A stretch of 64,000 nucleotides of DNA from CAWFQB01 sp965277875 (lineage in GTDB: Bacteria; Armatimonadota; Chthonomonadetes; Chthonomonadales; Chthonomonadaceae), in NCBI GenBank assembly GCA_965277875.1, contig CBDIDV010000002.1, positions 2,232,001-2,296,000 on the forward strand, in the 5' to 3' direction. The notes under the pieces were generated by a model. That model searched no databases, had not been told where the DNA came from, and was given only the letters and a program-made list of their open reading frames with translations. Shown piece after piece: positions 36,492 to 45,057 of the stretch (its first letter is position 1; every line of letters begins with the position of its first letter). The translations under genes and the position numbers were made by a program.

Positions 36492-37805
36492 ATGGGCGCT
36501 CCTACACGCCGCGACTTTGTGAAGAAGTCGGCCCTGACTGCGTCGGCCGTCGCCGTGCCGCTTATCCTGCCGAGCGGCGTACTGGCGCGACCGGGACGAC
36601 CGGGCGCGAATGACCGCATCGTGTACGCGCACATTGGCGTGGGCGGCATGGGGCAGAGCCACGTTGTCGGTGACAGCGCGGCGGCCATCTGCGACGTAAA
36701 CCTCAAACGCGCCCATGACATCGCGGGCCGCTGCTCCTCCAAGCCCGCTGTCGTGGATGATTACCGCCGCGTTTTGGATATGAAGGACGTGGACGCCGTG
36801 ACCATCGGCACACCCGACCACTGGCACGCCATTATGACGGTACATGCGTGTCAGGCCGGCAAAGATGTCTATTCGGAAAAGCCGGTCTGCAAAACCATCC
36901 AGGAGGGCCACGCCATGATGAACGCGGCCCAGGCTAATAAACGCGTCGTGCAGATCGGGGCGCAGGGCCGCTCCAATCCCACCGCCCATGCCGCCGCGCA
37001 ATACGTTCGCAACGGGCGGATCGGCAAAGTGAACCGCGTCAAAATCTGGCATCCCACGAACCTGGGCAGCGGATGGGGACAGGAACAAAGCCCGCCGCCC
37101 GAACTGAACTGGAACCTGTGGCTTGGCCCCGCTCGCTGGCGTCCTTACAATGCCGCCTACGTAGACTTCAACTTCCGCTGGATGATGGACTTTGGCGCGG
37201 GCTTCATTCGTGACCGGGGCAACCACGTTATGAGCGTCGTCAGTTGGTGCATGGGGGCCGATCAGACAGGCCCGGTCAGCGTCCACGCCACGGGAACGCC
37301 CACGACCGACAGCGTGTACGATGCCCCGCCGCGCATGAGCGTGACCTGGGAGTTCAAGAACCCCGACTGGACGCTGACCTGGGATCAGCCCGGCGAACCC
37401 GAAGCCTTCCCCGGCAATCCCAACAAGATCGAATGGGGCGCGAAATACTACGGCGACAAAGATACCCTGCTTGTGGCCGGCGGCGACGGCGGCTGCGAAA
37501 CCGAGCCGAAAGCCGCGTCCTACCAGCCGCCCGCAGACGGCGTCCACCTGTTCATAGACCCGGAAAACGTGGATGACCCGACAGAGCGACATCGCCGCAA
37601 CTGGCGCAAGTGCATCAAGACCCGCGAACAGCCCGTGATGAACCCGACCGTGGGCCTGCACGTCGTCACCCTGCCTATCATCGCCAACATCTCCTATATG
37701 CTGGGCCGCAAACTGAACTGGGACCCGTCGGCGTTCCGCTTCGTAGGCGACGAGGAAGCCAACCGCTACCTCGCCCAGCCCTACCGCGCCCCGTTCCACT
37801 TGTAA
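36492..37805 (+). CDS. Tat-exported Gfo/Idh/MocA-family oxidoreductase
   Basis: 437 aa from the ATG at 36492 (AGGA upstream). An in-frame TTG at 36417 with AGGAGT six bases before it is a strong alternative that adds 25 residues. Tat signal TRRDFVKKSALTASA near the N-terminus with a following hydrophobic stretch. NAD(P)-binding fold begins at 'VYAHIGVGGMGQSHV'; EKP motif 'YSEKPV' and the 'TIGTPDHWHA' segment are present; C-terminal part is the family's GFO/IDH/MocA substrate domain. It probably oxidises a sugar or inositol derivative in the periplasm with a tightly held cofactor. A repeat of GAAACTCTTATC lies before the gene (36325-36356). Confidence 0.92.
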   Translation: MGAPTRRDFVKKSALTASAVAVPLILPSGVLARPGRPGANDRIVYAHIGVGGMGQSHVVGDSAAAICDVNLKRAHDIAGRCSSKPAVVDDYRRVLDMKDVDAVTIGTPDHWHAIMTVHACQAGKDVYSEKPVCKTIQEGHAMMNAAQANKRVVQIGAQGRSNPTAHAAAQYVRNGRIGKVNRVKIWHPTNLGSGWGQEQSPPPELNWNLWLGPARWRPYNAAYVDFNFRWMMDFGAGFIRDRGNHVMSVVSWCMGADQTGPVSVHATGTPTTDSVYDAPPRMSVTWEFKNPDWTLTWDQPGEPEAFPGNPNKIEWGAKYYGDKDTLLVAGGDGGCETEPKAASYQPPADGVHLFIDPENVDDPTERHRRNWRKCIKTREQPVMNPTVGLHVVTLPIIANISYMLGRKLNWDPSAFRFVGDEEANRYLAQPYRAPFHL

Positions 37806-37811
37806 AACAGG

Positions 37812-37965
37812 ACTTATCCGCAGATTTACGCAGATTACGCAGATTAAAAACACAGAAAAGATAAATGCGATTGAAAGCCGCTAATCAAGTGTTGTGCTTT
37901 GATCTTGCCTCGTATGATTTTGCATTGAAATCTGCGTGCATCTGCGTAAATCTGCGGATAAGACA
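37812..37965. repeat. Inverted pair of ATCTGCGTAA-unit repeats
   Basis: Left part about 37812-37845 (TTATCCGCAGATTTACGCAG...) and right part about 37937-37965 (ATCTGCGTAAATCTGCGGAT) are inverted relatives. Both match the repeat at about 10125-10155. They flank a short AT-rich gap between the oxidoreductase and the small HEAT gene. Confidence 0.75.
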
Positions 37966-37982
37966 CTTCCCGGAGGATTATC

Positions 37983-38516
37983 ATGCAAACAGACGCGACA
38001 GGGCTGCTGGATCAGCTGCAATCGCCGGACGCCGATGTTCGGTACAAGGCATGGCAGGGCGCGGGGCCGGCAGGGGCATCTGTGATTTCGGGGTTGGGCG
38101 ACCTGATGGCCTCGCCGGACAAAAGCATCGCCAAATGCGCGCATGGCGCTCTGGAGGTGATCGCGCATTATGCGGCGCGTGGAGGGTCGGGCGGCAAAGA
38201 GGCGCGGGATGTAACGAAAATGCTGCTCAAGCTGTCAGACTCGACGCGGCCCCGCATGGTACGCGCCGACGCGCTTTGTCTTGTGGGCGTGGTCGGCGAT
38301 GGCCGCGCCGTGCCTACCCTGGTCAAGCTGATGGCCGACAAGGAAATACGCGAGGACGCGCGCATGGCCCTCGAACGCATCCCCGGCAGCGCGGCCACAA
38401 ACGCCCTGCAAAAAGCCCAACAGTCCGCAAATGACGACTACAAACCGAATGTGGCGCAATCTCTGTATGACCGCAATCTCACAAATACAAGCGTGGGCGC
38501 GGCCCGTATGCGCTGA
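37983..38516 (+). CDS. Small HEAT-repeat protein
   Basis: 177 aa, no signal peptide. GGAGG lies seven bases before the ATG. Four or so short helical repeats ('SPDADVRYKAWQGAGPAGAS', 'RADALCLVGVVGDGRAVPTL', 'REDARMALERIPGSAATNAL'). The pattern recalls PBS-lyase HEAT repeats. Unlike the triad at 6.6-11.2 kb it has no LLR tail. It lies directly after the Gfo/Idh gene and may be co-transcribed with it; a role is not known. Confidence 0.8.
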   Translation: MQTDATGLLDQLQSPDADVRYKAWQGAGPAGASVISGLGDLMASPDKSIAKCAHGALEVIAHYAARGGSGGKEARDVTKMLLKLSDSTRPRMVRADALCLVGVVGDGRAVPTLVKLMADKEIREDARMALERIPGSAATNALQKAQQSANDDYKPNVAQSLYDRNLTNTSVGAARMR

Positions 38517-38604
38517 TTCCTCAAGCTGAATTCTTACGGTCGGCAATGTTAAATTGAACCCTGACTTTAACGTGTCAGTGCAAACGAATCGGCGGAAACT
38601 AGAG

Positions 38605-38631
38605 GCCCGGAGGAAGGCTACTCCTTCGGGC
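38605..38631 (+). terminator. Hairpin after the small HEAT gene
   Basis: GCCCGGAGGA (38605-38614) pairs with TCCTTCGGGC (38622-38631; one mismatch) and is followed by TTT. It is 89 bases after the stop. Confidence 0.5.
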
Positions 38632-38764
38632 TTTACCATGCCTGCCTCCAGAACACCGAACAGGCAGGATAAAAGCCTTCTCACATCTAATCTACACGCA
38701 TAGGTATTTGACAATCTACAAAACGAGATGATTAGAAACGGCGGACTGCCGGGAGAAAAATGGG

Positions 38765-39832
38765 ATGGGCAATAGATTGTGGCGGTACAGGCTTTTAGGA
38801 TTGATCGCGCTATGCGTCTGGGCGGGTTGGGCCGCGCCCTGCCGCGCACAGGAAACGTTCAAGACCGACGAGATCAGCCGCTTCGACGGCAAGACGTGGG
38901 GCGGGCTGACGCTGGGCGAAAGTTCCACTGCGGACATCAAGCGACTGTTCAAGACCAGCAAAGGCGCGGTGCGGCCCGAAGCCATGCTGCTGCCCCAGCC
39001 GGACAATGCGCCCGTTCGCGTAGATGTCCTGATGAACGGGCGCGGCGCGAAATCGGTGCTGAATGGGTTCCGACTGGCCTACACCGAGGGCGGCGTGGAC
39101 CTGAAAGTCCTGGCCGACACGCTCAAAATCGAGCCGGAAACGTGGTATCCCCGCGAGCATTTCGACGACTGGCGCATCGTGGCCTTTCCGGAACGGGGCA
39201 TCGTGACGTTTGTGGAGGGCAGCGGGCGCGTGGAGCGCGTCGCCCTCGTGCTACTGTGCGCCCCGTTCCATGTCAAGGACGCGGTTGGGGAATGCGAGCA
39301 TCAGCCCGCCCCGCCCCGCAATATCCGCGACGTTTTCCCGGACGATAAGCGCGTTGTGGGAATCGGGCAGGTGCAAGTCAGCATCAACTGCGACAAAACC
39401 ATCAAGATGGACAAGCCAGACGATGTGGCGCGCGGCCTGGAAGACCATATACGACGCCTGCGTACTCCCCGCGAGATTGACATTCGCTCCGGCGGAACGG
39501 GCCGGCTGACGGTCAAACTGGATCTCGCATACAGCGCGAAAGACAACAAGGCGACCGTCACCGCCAATGCCGACATGCAGGGAACCACGCTGCTGGGACG
39601 CGTCGCCGCCGCCGGCCAGAGCGCGGACACGTATCGCGAGGACAACCCCGCCCCGGTCTGGTCCGGCCCCGCCAAACTGGAACACACCTTCTACGACGCG
39701 CTGGATAAAGCTTGGGCGCAGATGGCGGATAAGGTGCGCCGACAGCCCCTGCCCACGCCCGCCGCCCTGCGCGTCCGCGCCTGGGACGCAATGATTGATC
39801 TGGCGACGAAAACCGCCCCGGCAGCTCACTAG
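38765..39832 (+). CDS. Exported protein of unknown function
   Basis: 355 aa. Signal peptide 1-28 (LLGLIALCVWAGWAAPCRAQ). The mature protein begins with 'FKTDEISRFDGKTWGGLTLG', then a region that looks alpha/beta, a Cys pair around residues 165-180 and 'GIGQVQVSINCDKTIKMDK' in the middle. No domain recognised. It has its own upstream gap of 248 bp and is followed by a 64-bp inverted repeat pair, so it may be a single-gene transcript. It is not similar to the neighbouring HEAT protein. Confidence 0.7.
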   Translation: MGNRLWRYRLLGLIALCVWAGWAAPCRAQETFKTDEISRFDGKTWGGLTLGESSTADIKRLFKTSKGAVRPEAMLLPQPDNAPVRVDVLMNGRGAKSVLNGFRLAYTEGGVDLKVLADTLKIEPETWYPREHFDDWRIVAFPERGIVTFVEGSGRVERVALVLLCAPFHVKDAVGECEHQPAPPRNIRDVFPDDKRVVGIGQVQVSINCDKTIKMDKPDDVARGLEDHIRRLRTPREIDIRSGGTGRLTVKLDLAYSAKDNKATVTANADMQGTTLLGRVAAAGQSADTYREDNPAPVWSGPAKLEHTFYDALDKAWAQMADKVRRQPLPTPAALRVRAWDAMIDLATKTAPAAH

Positions 39833-39844
39833 ACCGGGCATTAT

Positions 39845-40042
39845 CCGGGTACAGGAACGTACCCGTCTTGGAGGTGACTGCGTCACCGAGCGTCCTCGCG
39901 GACGCGATACTGCCGACATATCGTGCTGCGCTGTGCCAACTCGTTTTGCACGGTTGGTTCGTGTCTTTGCCCTAGTGCATCGCGTCCATGAGGACGCTCG
40001 GTGACGCAGTCACCTCCAAGACGGGTACGTTCCTGTACCCGG
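39845..40042. repeat. Inverted pair of 64-bp repeats
   Basis: The left arm (39845-39908, CCGGGTACAGGAACGTACCC...) and right arm (39979-40042) match as inverted complements at 62 of 64 positions around a 70-base loop. A third, more diverged copy in the right-arm orientation is at 43796-43855. Each arm also contains its own short palindrome (GGGTAC...GTACCC; GGTGACTGCGTCACC). From 40043 to 40350 I see no gene. Confidence 0.85.
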
Positions 40043-40350
40043 CTCACGAACTTACTTAGCGCCCGTCACGAATGTCCGGGGCAGGCGTCTTTGTGTCTGG
40101 GTGCGGAGCCAACGGCCTCGCGTAACAAAATCGCCGGTGGCACGTCTATACAGTACAATGTCTTTAGTGTCTTTATAGCACAGTCGCTGTACGGCAGTAT
40201 CTATACGGATTTGTATTGGCTTAGCGCCGCGCTTTGATGTACGGCCCTGCGCGTCTGCCGCCTTCGCACACTCCCTTCCTGGACGCCGTCGCCATTCAAT
40301 TATGCAACACGGGGCAATGCCTGCGCGTACTATTTTCAGGAGATAGACCC

Positions 40351-42594
40351 ATGCGATTTTTGCGTTTGCCCGTCCTGCTCGCCTGCGTGGCGGGCGCGAC
40401 GCCCCTTCTCGTAAGCCAGGTTCGGGCCGATACTCCCGATGAGCAGCTTGCCGCCGCGTCCGCACTGTACGACGCCAAAAAGTACGACTCGGCTGCCGCC
40501 ATCCTGGACGGCTTTCTCGCCAAGAACCCCAAGCATGTCAAGGCGGGGCAGGCCGCGTTTGTGCTGGGACGCTGCCGCAGCGAACTGAAGCAGTATCCCG
40601 CCGCGCTGGGCGCGTATTCACGCGCCGTGGCCTCGAAAGATGCCGCTGTACTAACCGAGGCCGAACTGGGTATGGGCGAAGCGGCTATGCAGACCGAGCA
40701 GTATGAGGTCGCCGTAAACGCCCTGCAATCGGCTATTAAAGACAAACTCAAGCCCGCGCAGGCCGAAATAGCGTGGTTCTGGCTGGGCAATGCTAATTTC
40801 AATTTGAAGCGGTATGGCCCTGCCCGCGAGGCTTACGATCACGTTGCGAGCGATTACAGCGCGAGCGACCTGGCCCCGACCGCATTGGGTAATGCCGCCC
40901 TCGCCCTGTATCGCGACCAGAAGCCCGATGAGGCCGCACAGCGGTATCGCATTTTGGTGGAAAAGTACCCGCGCAGCAAGGAGCGGGGGGCGGCGCTGTT
41001 GTTCATCGCGCAAAGCGATTTGGGACACAAGAACTATCCCGCCGCGCAGCAGGAGTTTCAGACACTGCTCAACGACCGCGCCGTTCGCGAGGGCGACAAA
41101 AGCCTGCGCGACAACGCCGAGGACGGCCTGATACAGACCCTGCTGGAGCAGCAAAACTACAAACAGGCCGCGCCCCTGCTCGAAGTGGCGCTGGGCAGGT
41201 TGGGGCAGGACGACCCGCAGCGGTATCGCGCCGCGCTCACCCTGGGCGGCGCGCGCTACCACGAAAAAGAGTACGACCGCGCCCTGGCTGCTTACCAGAT
41301 CGCCGCGAACTCCAAAGAAAGCGCGGTCGCCGCGCAGGGCTTGTACTGGTCGGGCAACGCGCAGATGGGTCTGAACCACCCTGCCGAGGGCGCGGCGCAA
41401 TTCGCGCTCGTGACAGGCCGCTTCCCGAACGACAAGCTGGCCGCCAAAGCGCAGTTACGCACCGGGGACGCGCTGACCGAAGCGAAGCAGATCAAGGAAG
41501 CGTCCATAGCATATCAGATCGTCATTGACAAGTATCCGCAGTCGCCTGAAGCGTCTATGGCGCGGCAGAACCTGACCGGGCTTGTGGGCGCGCTGGACGA
41601 CCCTGCCCAGATACTCGCTGCCGTGAAGAACGCCCCGCCTGCCGACAAGAACGCGGCCATGCTGCGCGCGGCCCGCATCTATCTGAGCGGCAAGAAAGTA
41701 ACCGAGGCACAGGGCGTACTTAACGATGTGCTGAAAGCCAGTCCGAACGGCGAGGTGGGCGCGGAAGCGCAGTATCTGCTTGGCCTATCTTATGACGCGC
41801 AGCAAAAATCCCTGCCCGCCGCCACTGCGCTGGGTCAGGCCACGGCCCTCAGCCCGCGCGCCATCTGGGCCATAGACGCGCAGACGCGCCTCGCCGAACT
41901 GTATCTTGACCTGAAACAGCCCGACAAAGCCGAGAAAGCCGCGTCTGCGGCCCTTGATTTGAAACCCGACGACGCGGCGGCGCAGCAGATACGGCTTACG
42001 CAGGCGCAGGCGCAGATTGATCAGAAAAAGTGGGACGACGCTTATAACACCAGTCAGGCGCTCCAGTCCAGCCTTGCCGCCCATCCCAACCCGGACATCG
42101 CCGCAACCGCGCTGTACACGCAGGCCTGGGTGCGCGACCAGCAGAACAAGCCGGACGCCGCCCTTCCACTCTGGGAACAACTTGCCCGCGAGTATCCCAA
42201 AAGCGATTACGCCCCGACCGCGCTTTTGAGGCAGGGTGATGCGCGCATGAAGGCGGAAAAGTACGCTGAGGCGCAGGAAAAGTACACGCAGCTAATCAAC
42301 GACTATCCCAAGAGCGACCCGGCAGCGCAGGCCCGGTTCAAGCGGGGCAGCGCGCTTTTTAATCTTGGCAAGACGGAAGACGCCGCAGCGGATTTCAGCG
42401 CGGTTGCCGACGACAAAACGGCGGGCAGTTATCAGCCGGAGGGGTTGTACTGGGCGGGTGTCGCTCTGGACAAAGCCGGCAAAAAAGCGGACGCGATTAC
42501 GCGCCTGACCGCTCTGGTCACGCAGTATCCCACCAGCCCCCGCGCCCCTAACGCCAAAATCCGCCTCGCCGCCCTCAAAGCCGTAGCGAACTAG
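40351..42594 (+). CDS. Periplasmic TPR-repeat protein (YbgF/BamD-like)
   Basis: 747 aa from the ATG at 40351 (AGGAG eight bases upstream). Signal peptide 1-27 (LPVLLACVAGATPLLVSQVRA). The rest is tetratricopeptide repeats with the 'tol-pal' character: repeated 'A...Y...(I/L)V.KYP.S..A..A' (for example 'YRILVEKYPRSKERGAALLF', 'YQIVIDKYPQSPEASMARQN', 'QLINDYPKSDPAAQARFKRG'). Such proteins serve as scaffolds of envelope complexes in the periplasm. By order and direction it belongs with the ExbB/ExbD/vWA genes at 43.9-46.8 kb, but an insertion sequence now separates them. Confidence 0.88.
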   Translation: MRFLRLPVLLACVAGATPLLVSQVRADTPDEQLAAASALYDAKKYDSAAAILDGFLAKNPKHVKAGQAAFVLGRCRSELKQYPAALGAYSRAVASKDAAVLTEAELGMGEAAMQTEQYEVAVNALQSAIKDKLKPAQAEIAWFWLGNANFNLKRYGPAREAYDHVASDYSASDLAPTALGNAALALYRDQKPDEAAQRYRILVEKYPRSKERGAALLFIAQSDLGHKNYPAAQQEFQTLLNDRAVREGDKSLRDNAEDGLIQTLLEQQNYKQAAPLLEVALGRLGQDDPQRYRAALTLGGARYHEKEYDRALAAYQIAANSKESAVAAQGLYWSGNAQMGLNHPAEGAAQFALVTGRFPNDKLAAKAQLRTGDALTEAKQIKEASIAYQIVIDKYPQSPEASMARQNLTGLVGALDDPAQILAAVKNAPPADKNAAMLRAARIYLSGKKVTEAQGVLNDVLKASPNGEVGAEAQYLLGLSYDAQQKSLPAATALGQATALSPRAIWAIDAQTRLAELYLDLKQPDKAEKAASAALDLKPDDAAAQQIRLTQAQAQIDQKKWDDAYNTSQALQSSLAAHPNPDIAATALYTQAWVRDQQNKPDAALPLWEQLAREYPKSDYAPTALLRQGDARMKAEKYAEAQEKYTQLINDYPKSDPAAQARFKRGSALFNLGKTEDAAADFSAVADDKTAGSYQPEGLYWAGVALDKAGKKADAITRLTALVTQYPTSPRAPNAKIRLAALKAVAN

Positions 42595-42605
42595 TAAAGA
42601 TGTCA

Positions 42606-43746
42606 TGCGTAATTAGGGTAAACTCGGCTTATGATCACAGTAGCCAAGCTGCGGCGCAAGCCGCGTCACTTTCAAGCGTTGACGGGCTTGTCCGTAGCGG
42701 AGTTCGACACGCTCCTGTCGCATGTCACTCCCGTCTATGAAGCCGCCGAGAGTTCCCGGCGTACCCGTCCAAGTCGGGTGCGTCAGGCCGGAGCCGGTCG
42801 CAAGTTTCGCCTAGCCTTGCCCGAACGCCTGCTGCTAGGGCTGATGTACCTGCGCTTGTATGTACGCCAGAGCTTGCTGGGCTACCTCTTTGACCTGGAC
42901 GAAAGCAACATCAGCCGCGAACTGCACGAACGGCTGCTGCCGATCCTGCTTGATGTGCTGCCCACGCCCCTGCGCGACGCCCCCCTGCGGCACATAGCAA
43001 GCGAGCAAGGACACGCCGGAGCGAGTGCGAGCGATGCGCCTGCGCCCTCGGACACGGCCGACGTGAGCAAGCCGCGCAAGCGCATCGGCACACTCGACGA
43101 ACTGTTTGCGGCCTATCCTGAGATTGAAGAGGTTCTTCTGGACGCCACCGAGCAGTCCGTGCGGCAGCCGACCGACAAACTCAAGCGTAAGCAGGCGTAC
43201 AGCGGCAAGCAGCAAGACCACACGCTCAAGACGCAGATTGTAGCGACGCGCAAGCAGATCCTGCATGTGTTCGGCGGTTTGCCCGGCTGCCTGAGCGACA
43301 TGCTCCTGCTGCGCGCATCAGGCGTGGTGTATCGTGTGCCGCCTGGGTGCAAGGTGCGCCTGGACAAAGGCTATGAAGGTACAGACGCGGCATACCCTGC
43401 TCAGGATGTCCAACAGCCGATCAAGAAGCCGCGCAAGCAGACCCAGAATGTACTGGAGCGCGCCTACAACTACATGCTGTCTACGCAGCGCATCTACGTA
43501 GAGCATCATTTCGCCCGCCTCAAACGGTGGGACTGCATGGCGCAAGTATGGCGCGGCCATGACCGTGACCACGAGGACATGTTCTGTGTCGTCGCGGGCT
43601 TGCTCAACTTTCGCCAGAGTGGCTGTATGGAACTCACGGCCTAGAGCAGAGACTACAAGAACAGACCGCGTCTGTGCCGCAGACGCAGGCGACCGTCAAA
43701 AACAGCTTGGTGGCTGTACCGGCGAAGCCACGCAGCTAATTACGCA
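42606..43746 (+). mobile_element. IS5-family (ISL2-like) insertion sequence
   Basis: One transposase gene flanked by 11-bp perfect inverted ends TGCGTAATTAG (42606-42616) and CTAATTACGCA (43736-43746). I see no clear target duplication, so the exact borders may differ by a few bases. It begins 11 bases after the stop of the TPR gene and ends about 150 bases before exbB. Confidence 0.75.
42631..43644 (+). CDS. IS5-family DDE transposase
   Basis: 337 aa. N-terminal helix-turn-helix of the DDE-endonuclease type ('LPERLLLGLMYLRLYVRQSL') and a C-terminal DDE domain: first Asp in 'VLLDATEQSVRQP', the ISL2-like 'YSGKQQDHTLKTQIV', second Asp in 'KVRLDKGYEG' and Glu in 'RIYVEHHFARLKRW'. Length and motifs are complete, so it may be active. 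The insert of ~35 residues with Ser/Ala/Pro (about 130-150) is longer than in many relatives. Confidence 0.88.
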   Translation: MITVAKLRRKPRHFQALTGLSVAEFDTLLSHVTPVYEAAESSRRTRPSRVRQAGAGRKFRLALPERLLLGLMYLRLYVRQSLLGYLFDLDESNISRELHERLLPILLDVLPTPLRDAPLRHIASEQGHAGASASDAPAPSDTADVSKPRKRIGTLDELFAAYPEIEEVLLDATEQSVRQPTDKLKRKQAYSGKQQDHTLKTQIVATRKQILHVFGGLPGCLSDMLLLRASGVVYRVPPGCKVRLDKGYEGTDAAYPAQDVQQPIKKPRKQTQNVLERAYNYMLSTQRIYVEHHFARLKRWDCMAQVWRGHDRDHEDMFCVVAGLLNFRQSGCMELTA

Positions 43747-43795
43747 ATCTATCTTAAGCAGACGGAAACGAAATCATTTCGCGGATAGTGTATTT

Positions 43796-43855
43796 GCGTC
43801 CGCGAGGACGCCTGGCGACGCAGTCGCCTCCCGGACGGGTACGTTCTTTGTACCC
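43796..43855 (+). repeat. Third copy of the 64-bp repeat
   Basis: GCGTCCGCGAGGACGC, then GACGCAGTCGCCTCC and GACGGGTACGTTC, line up with the right arm at 39979-40042 with scattered changes (G for T/A). It sits in the 253-bp gap between the insertion sequence and exbB. Confidence 0.75.
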
Positions 43856-43897
43856 TTCTCATACAATAGTCTCATAAGATAAAGGAAAGAAAACTAT

Positions 43898-44563
43898 ATG
43901 CTCTGGCATTTGTTTAATGACGCAGGGTGGGTCAAGTATCCGCTCGGCCTGTGTTCCATTCTCGCGCTGGCAATCATTTTGGAACGCCTGTTTACGCTGG
44001 CGACCCTGACGCAGACCGAAAACAGGGCTTTTGAAGCGCTGCAAAACGGACTGGCAAAGGGCGGCGATGGCGCAGTAAACGATCCGCAGATCAGCGCGGC
44101 TCCAGTCGCGCAGGTGATGGCGACACTGCACACCATGCGCGGATCAAGTCATGAAAACTTGCAGCAGGCCGCCGATGTGGCCGTGTCCATGCAGCGAATG
44201 CGCCTGCGCCGCTATCTCAGCACGCTCGCCACGATTGGCAGTACGGCCCCGTTCATCGGCCTGTTCGGAACCGTGCTTGGCGTCCTCGACGCGTTCAAGA
44301 AGATTGCCGTCGCCAACAACATGGAGGGTAATGTCGTCGCGGGAGGCATCGCCGAGGCCCTGAGCGCAACGGCTGTGGGCCTGCTCGTCGCCATTCCCAG
44401 CGTCATGGCATACAACTTTTTGCTCGGACGCGTCCAGACCAATCTGCTGCAAATCCAGTCGCACGTTGCCCGCCTGATGCCCTATCTCGAAACCGGGCGC
44501 ACAGCGCTTCACGTCGGCGGGGCCGGAATCGGGTCAACAACGCGCGCCCCCCAGGAGGCCTGA
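43898..44563 (+). CDS. exbB: MotA/TolQ/ExbB proton channel protein
   Basis: 221 aa. AAGGAAAG precedes the ATG. Hydrophobic segments near 15-35, 110-135 and 150-175 fit the three membrane helices; the conserved stretch 'TIGSTAPFIGLFGTVLGVLD' and 'GGIAEALSATAVGLLVAIPS' are the core of the family and carry the proton pathway. It forms a pentamer that uses the proton gradient to power ExbD. Its neighbours downstream are exbD and a TonB-like vWA gene, with 1 and 43 bases between genes, so the three form an operon. Confidence 0.95.
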   Translation: MLWHLFNDAGWVKYPLGLCSILALAIILERLFTLATLTQTENRAFEALQNGLAKGGDGAVNDPQISAAPVAQVMATLHTMRGSSHENLQQAADVAVSMQRMRLRRYLSTLATIGSTAPFIGLFGTVLGVLDAFKKIAVANNMEGNVVAGGIAEALSATAVGLLVAIPSVMAYNFLLGRVQTNLLQIQSHVARLMPYLETGRTALHVGGAGIGSTTRAPQEA

Positions 44564-44564
44564 C

Positions 44565-45014
44565 ATGCAGGGTGGAAACAGTAACGAAGACGAGCCGATG
44601 GGCGAGATGAACCTGATCCCCCTGATCGACATCGCCCTGACCCTGCTGATTATCATGATGGTCACAACCGCTTTTGTACGCAAACCCGGCGTGTCTCTCA
44701 AACTGCCCGAAACGCAGACCCGCGAGGGCGCGCCCGAAATGAGCAAAGATTTAAGCGTGGCGATCAAGTCGGACGGTATGCTGTATCTGGACGGCAAGCC
44801 GCAGACCGACGAACAGGTGCAGGCGCGGCTGCGCGTCGTGGCCCAGGCCAACAAAGAGGCCCGCGTCCTCATCAAAGGCGATCAGAACGTGATTTATGCG
44901 CGCGTCATGGCCGTGATGGATCTGGCGCGGCAGGCCGGTCTGTATCACGTCGTTCTGCCCACCGACCCGAAAATCGGGCAGGCCATCCCCGCTGCCCCGA
45001 CGCCGGGAAGCTGA
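44565..45014 (+). CDS. exbD: ExbD/TolR biopolymer transport protein
   Basis: 149 aa. AGGAGG lies six bases before the ATG, one base after the exbB stop. The N-terminal cytosolic end is followed by one membrane helix (about 17-40, 'MNLIPLIDIALTLLIIMMVT') in which Asp24 is the likely proton-relay residue, then a periplasmic domain ('LSVAIKSDGMLYLDGKPQTD') ending with a short Pro/Ala tail. It works with ExbB to turn proton flow into mechanical force on the third partner. Confidence 0.95.
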   Translation: MQGGNSNEDEPMGEMNLIPLIDIALTLLIIMMVTTAFVRKPGVSLKLPETQTREGAPEMSKDLSVAIKSDGMLYLDGKPQTDEQVQARLRVVAQANKEARVLIKGDQNVIYARVMAVMDLARQAGLYHVVLPTDPKIGQAIPAAPTPGS

Positions 45015-45057
45015 AACACGAACGCCATAATGAGACCCGAAAGACCGAGGTTTTGCA

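Noticed and set aside
36051..37853. 600-residue open frame on the minus strand
   Set aside because: Antisense to the Gfo/Idh/MocA gene, with no recognisable domain.
39845..40042. Long inverted repeat as a simple terminator
   Set aside because: Arms of 64 bp with a 70-base loop and a third copy elsewhere fit a dispersed repeat better, and no T tract follows.
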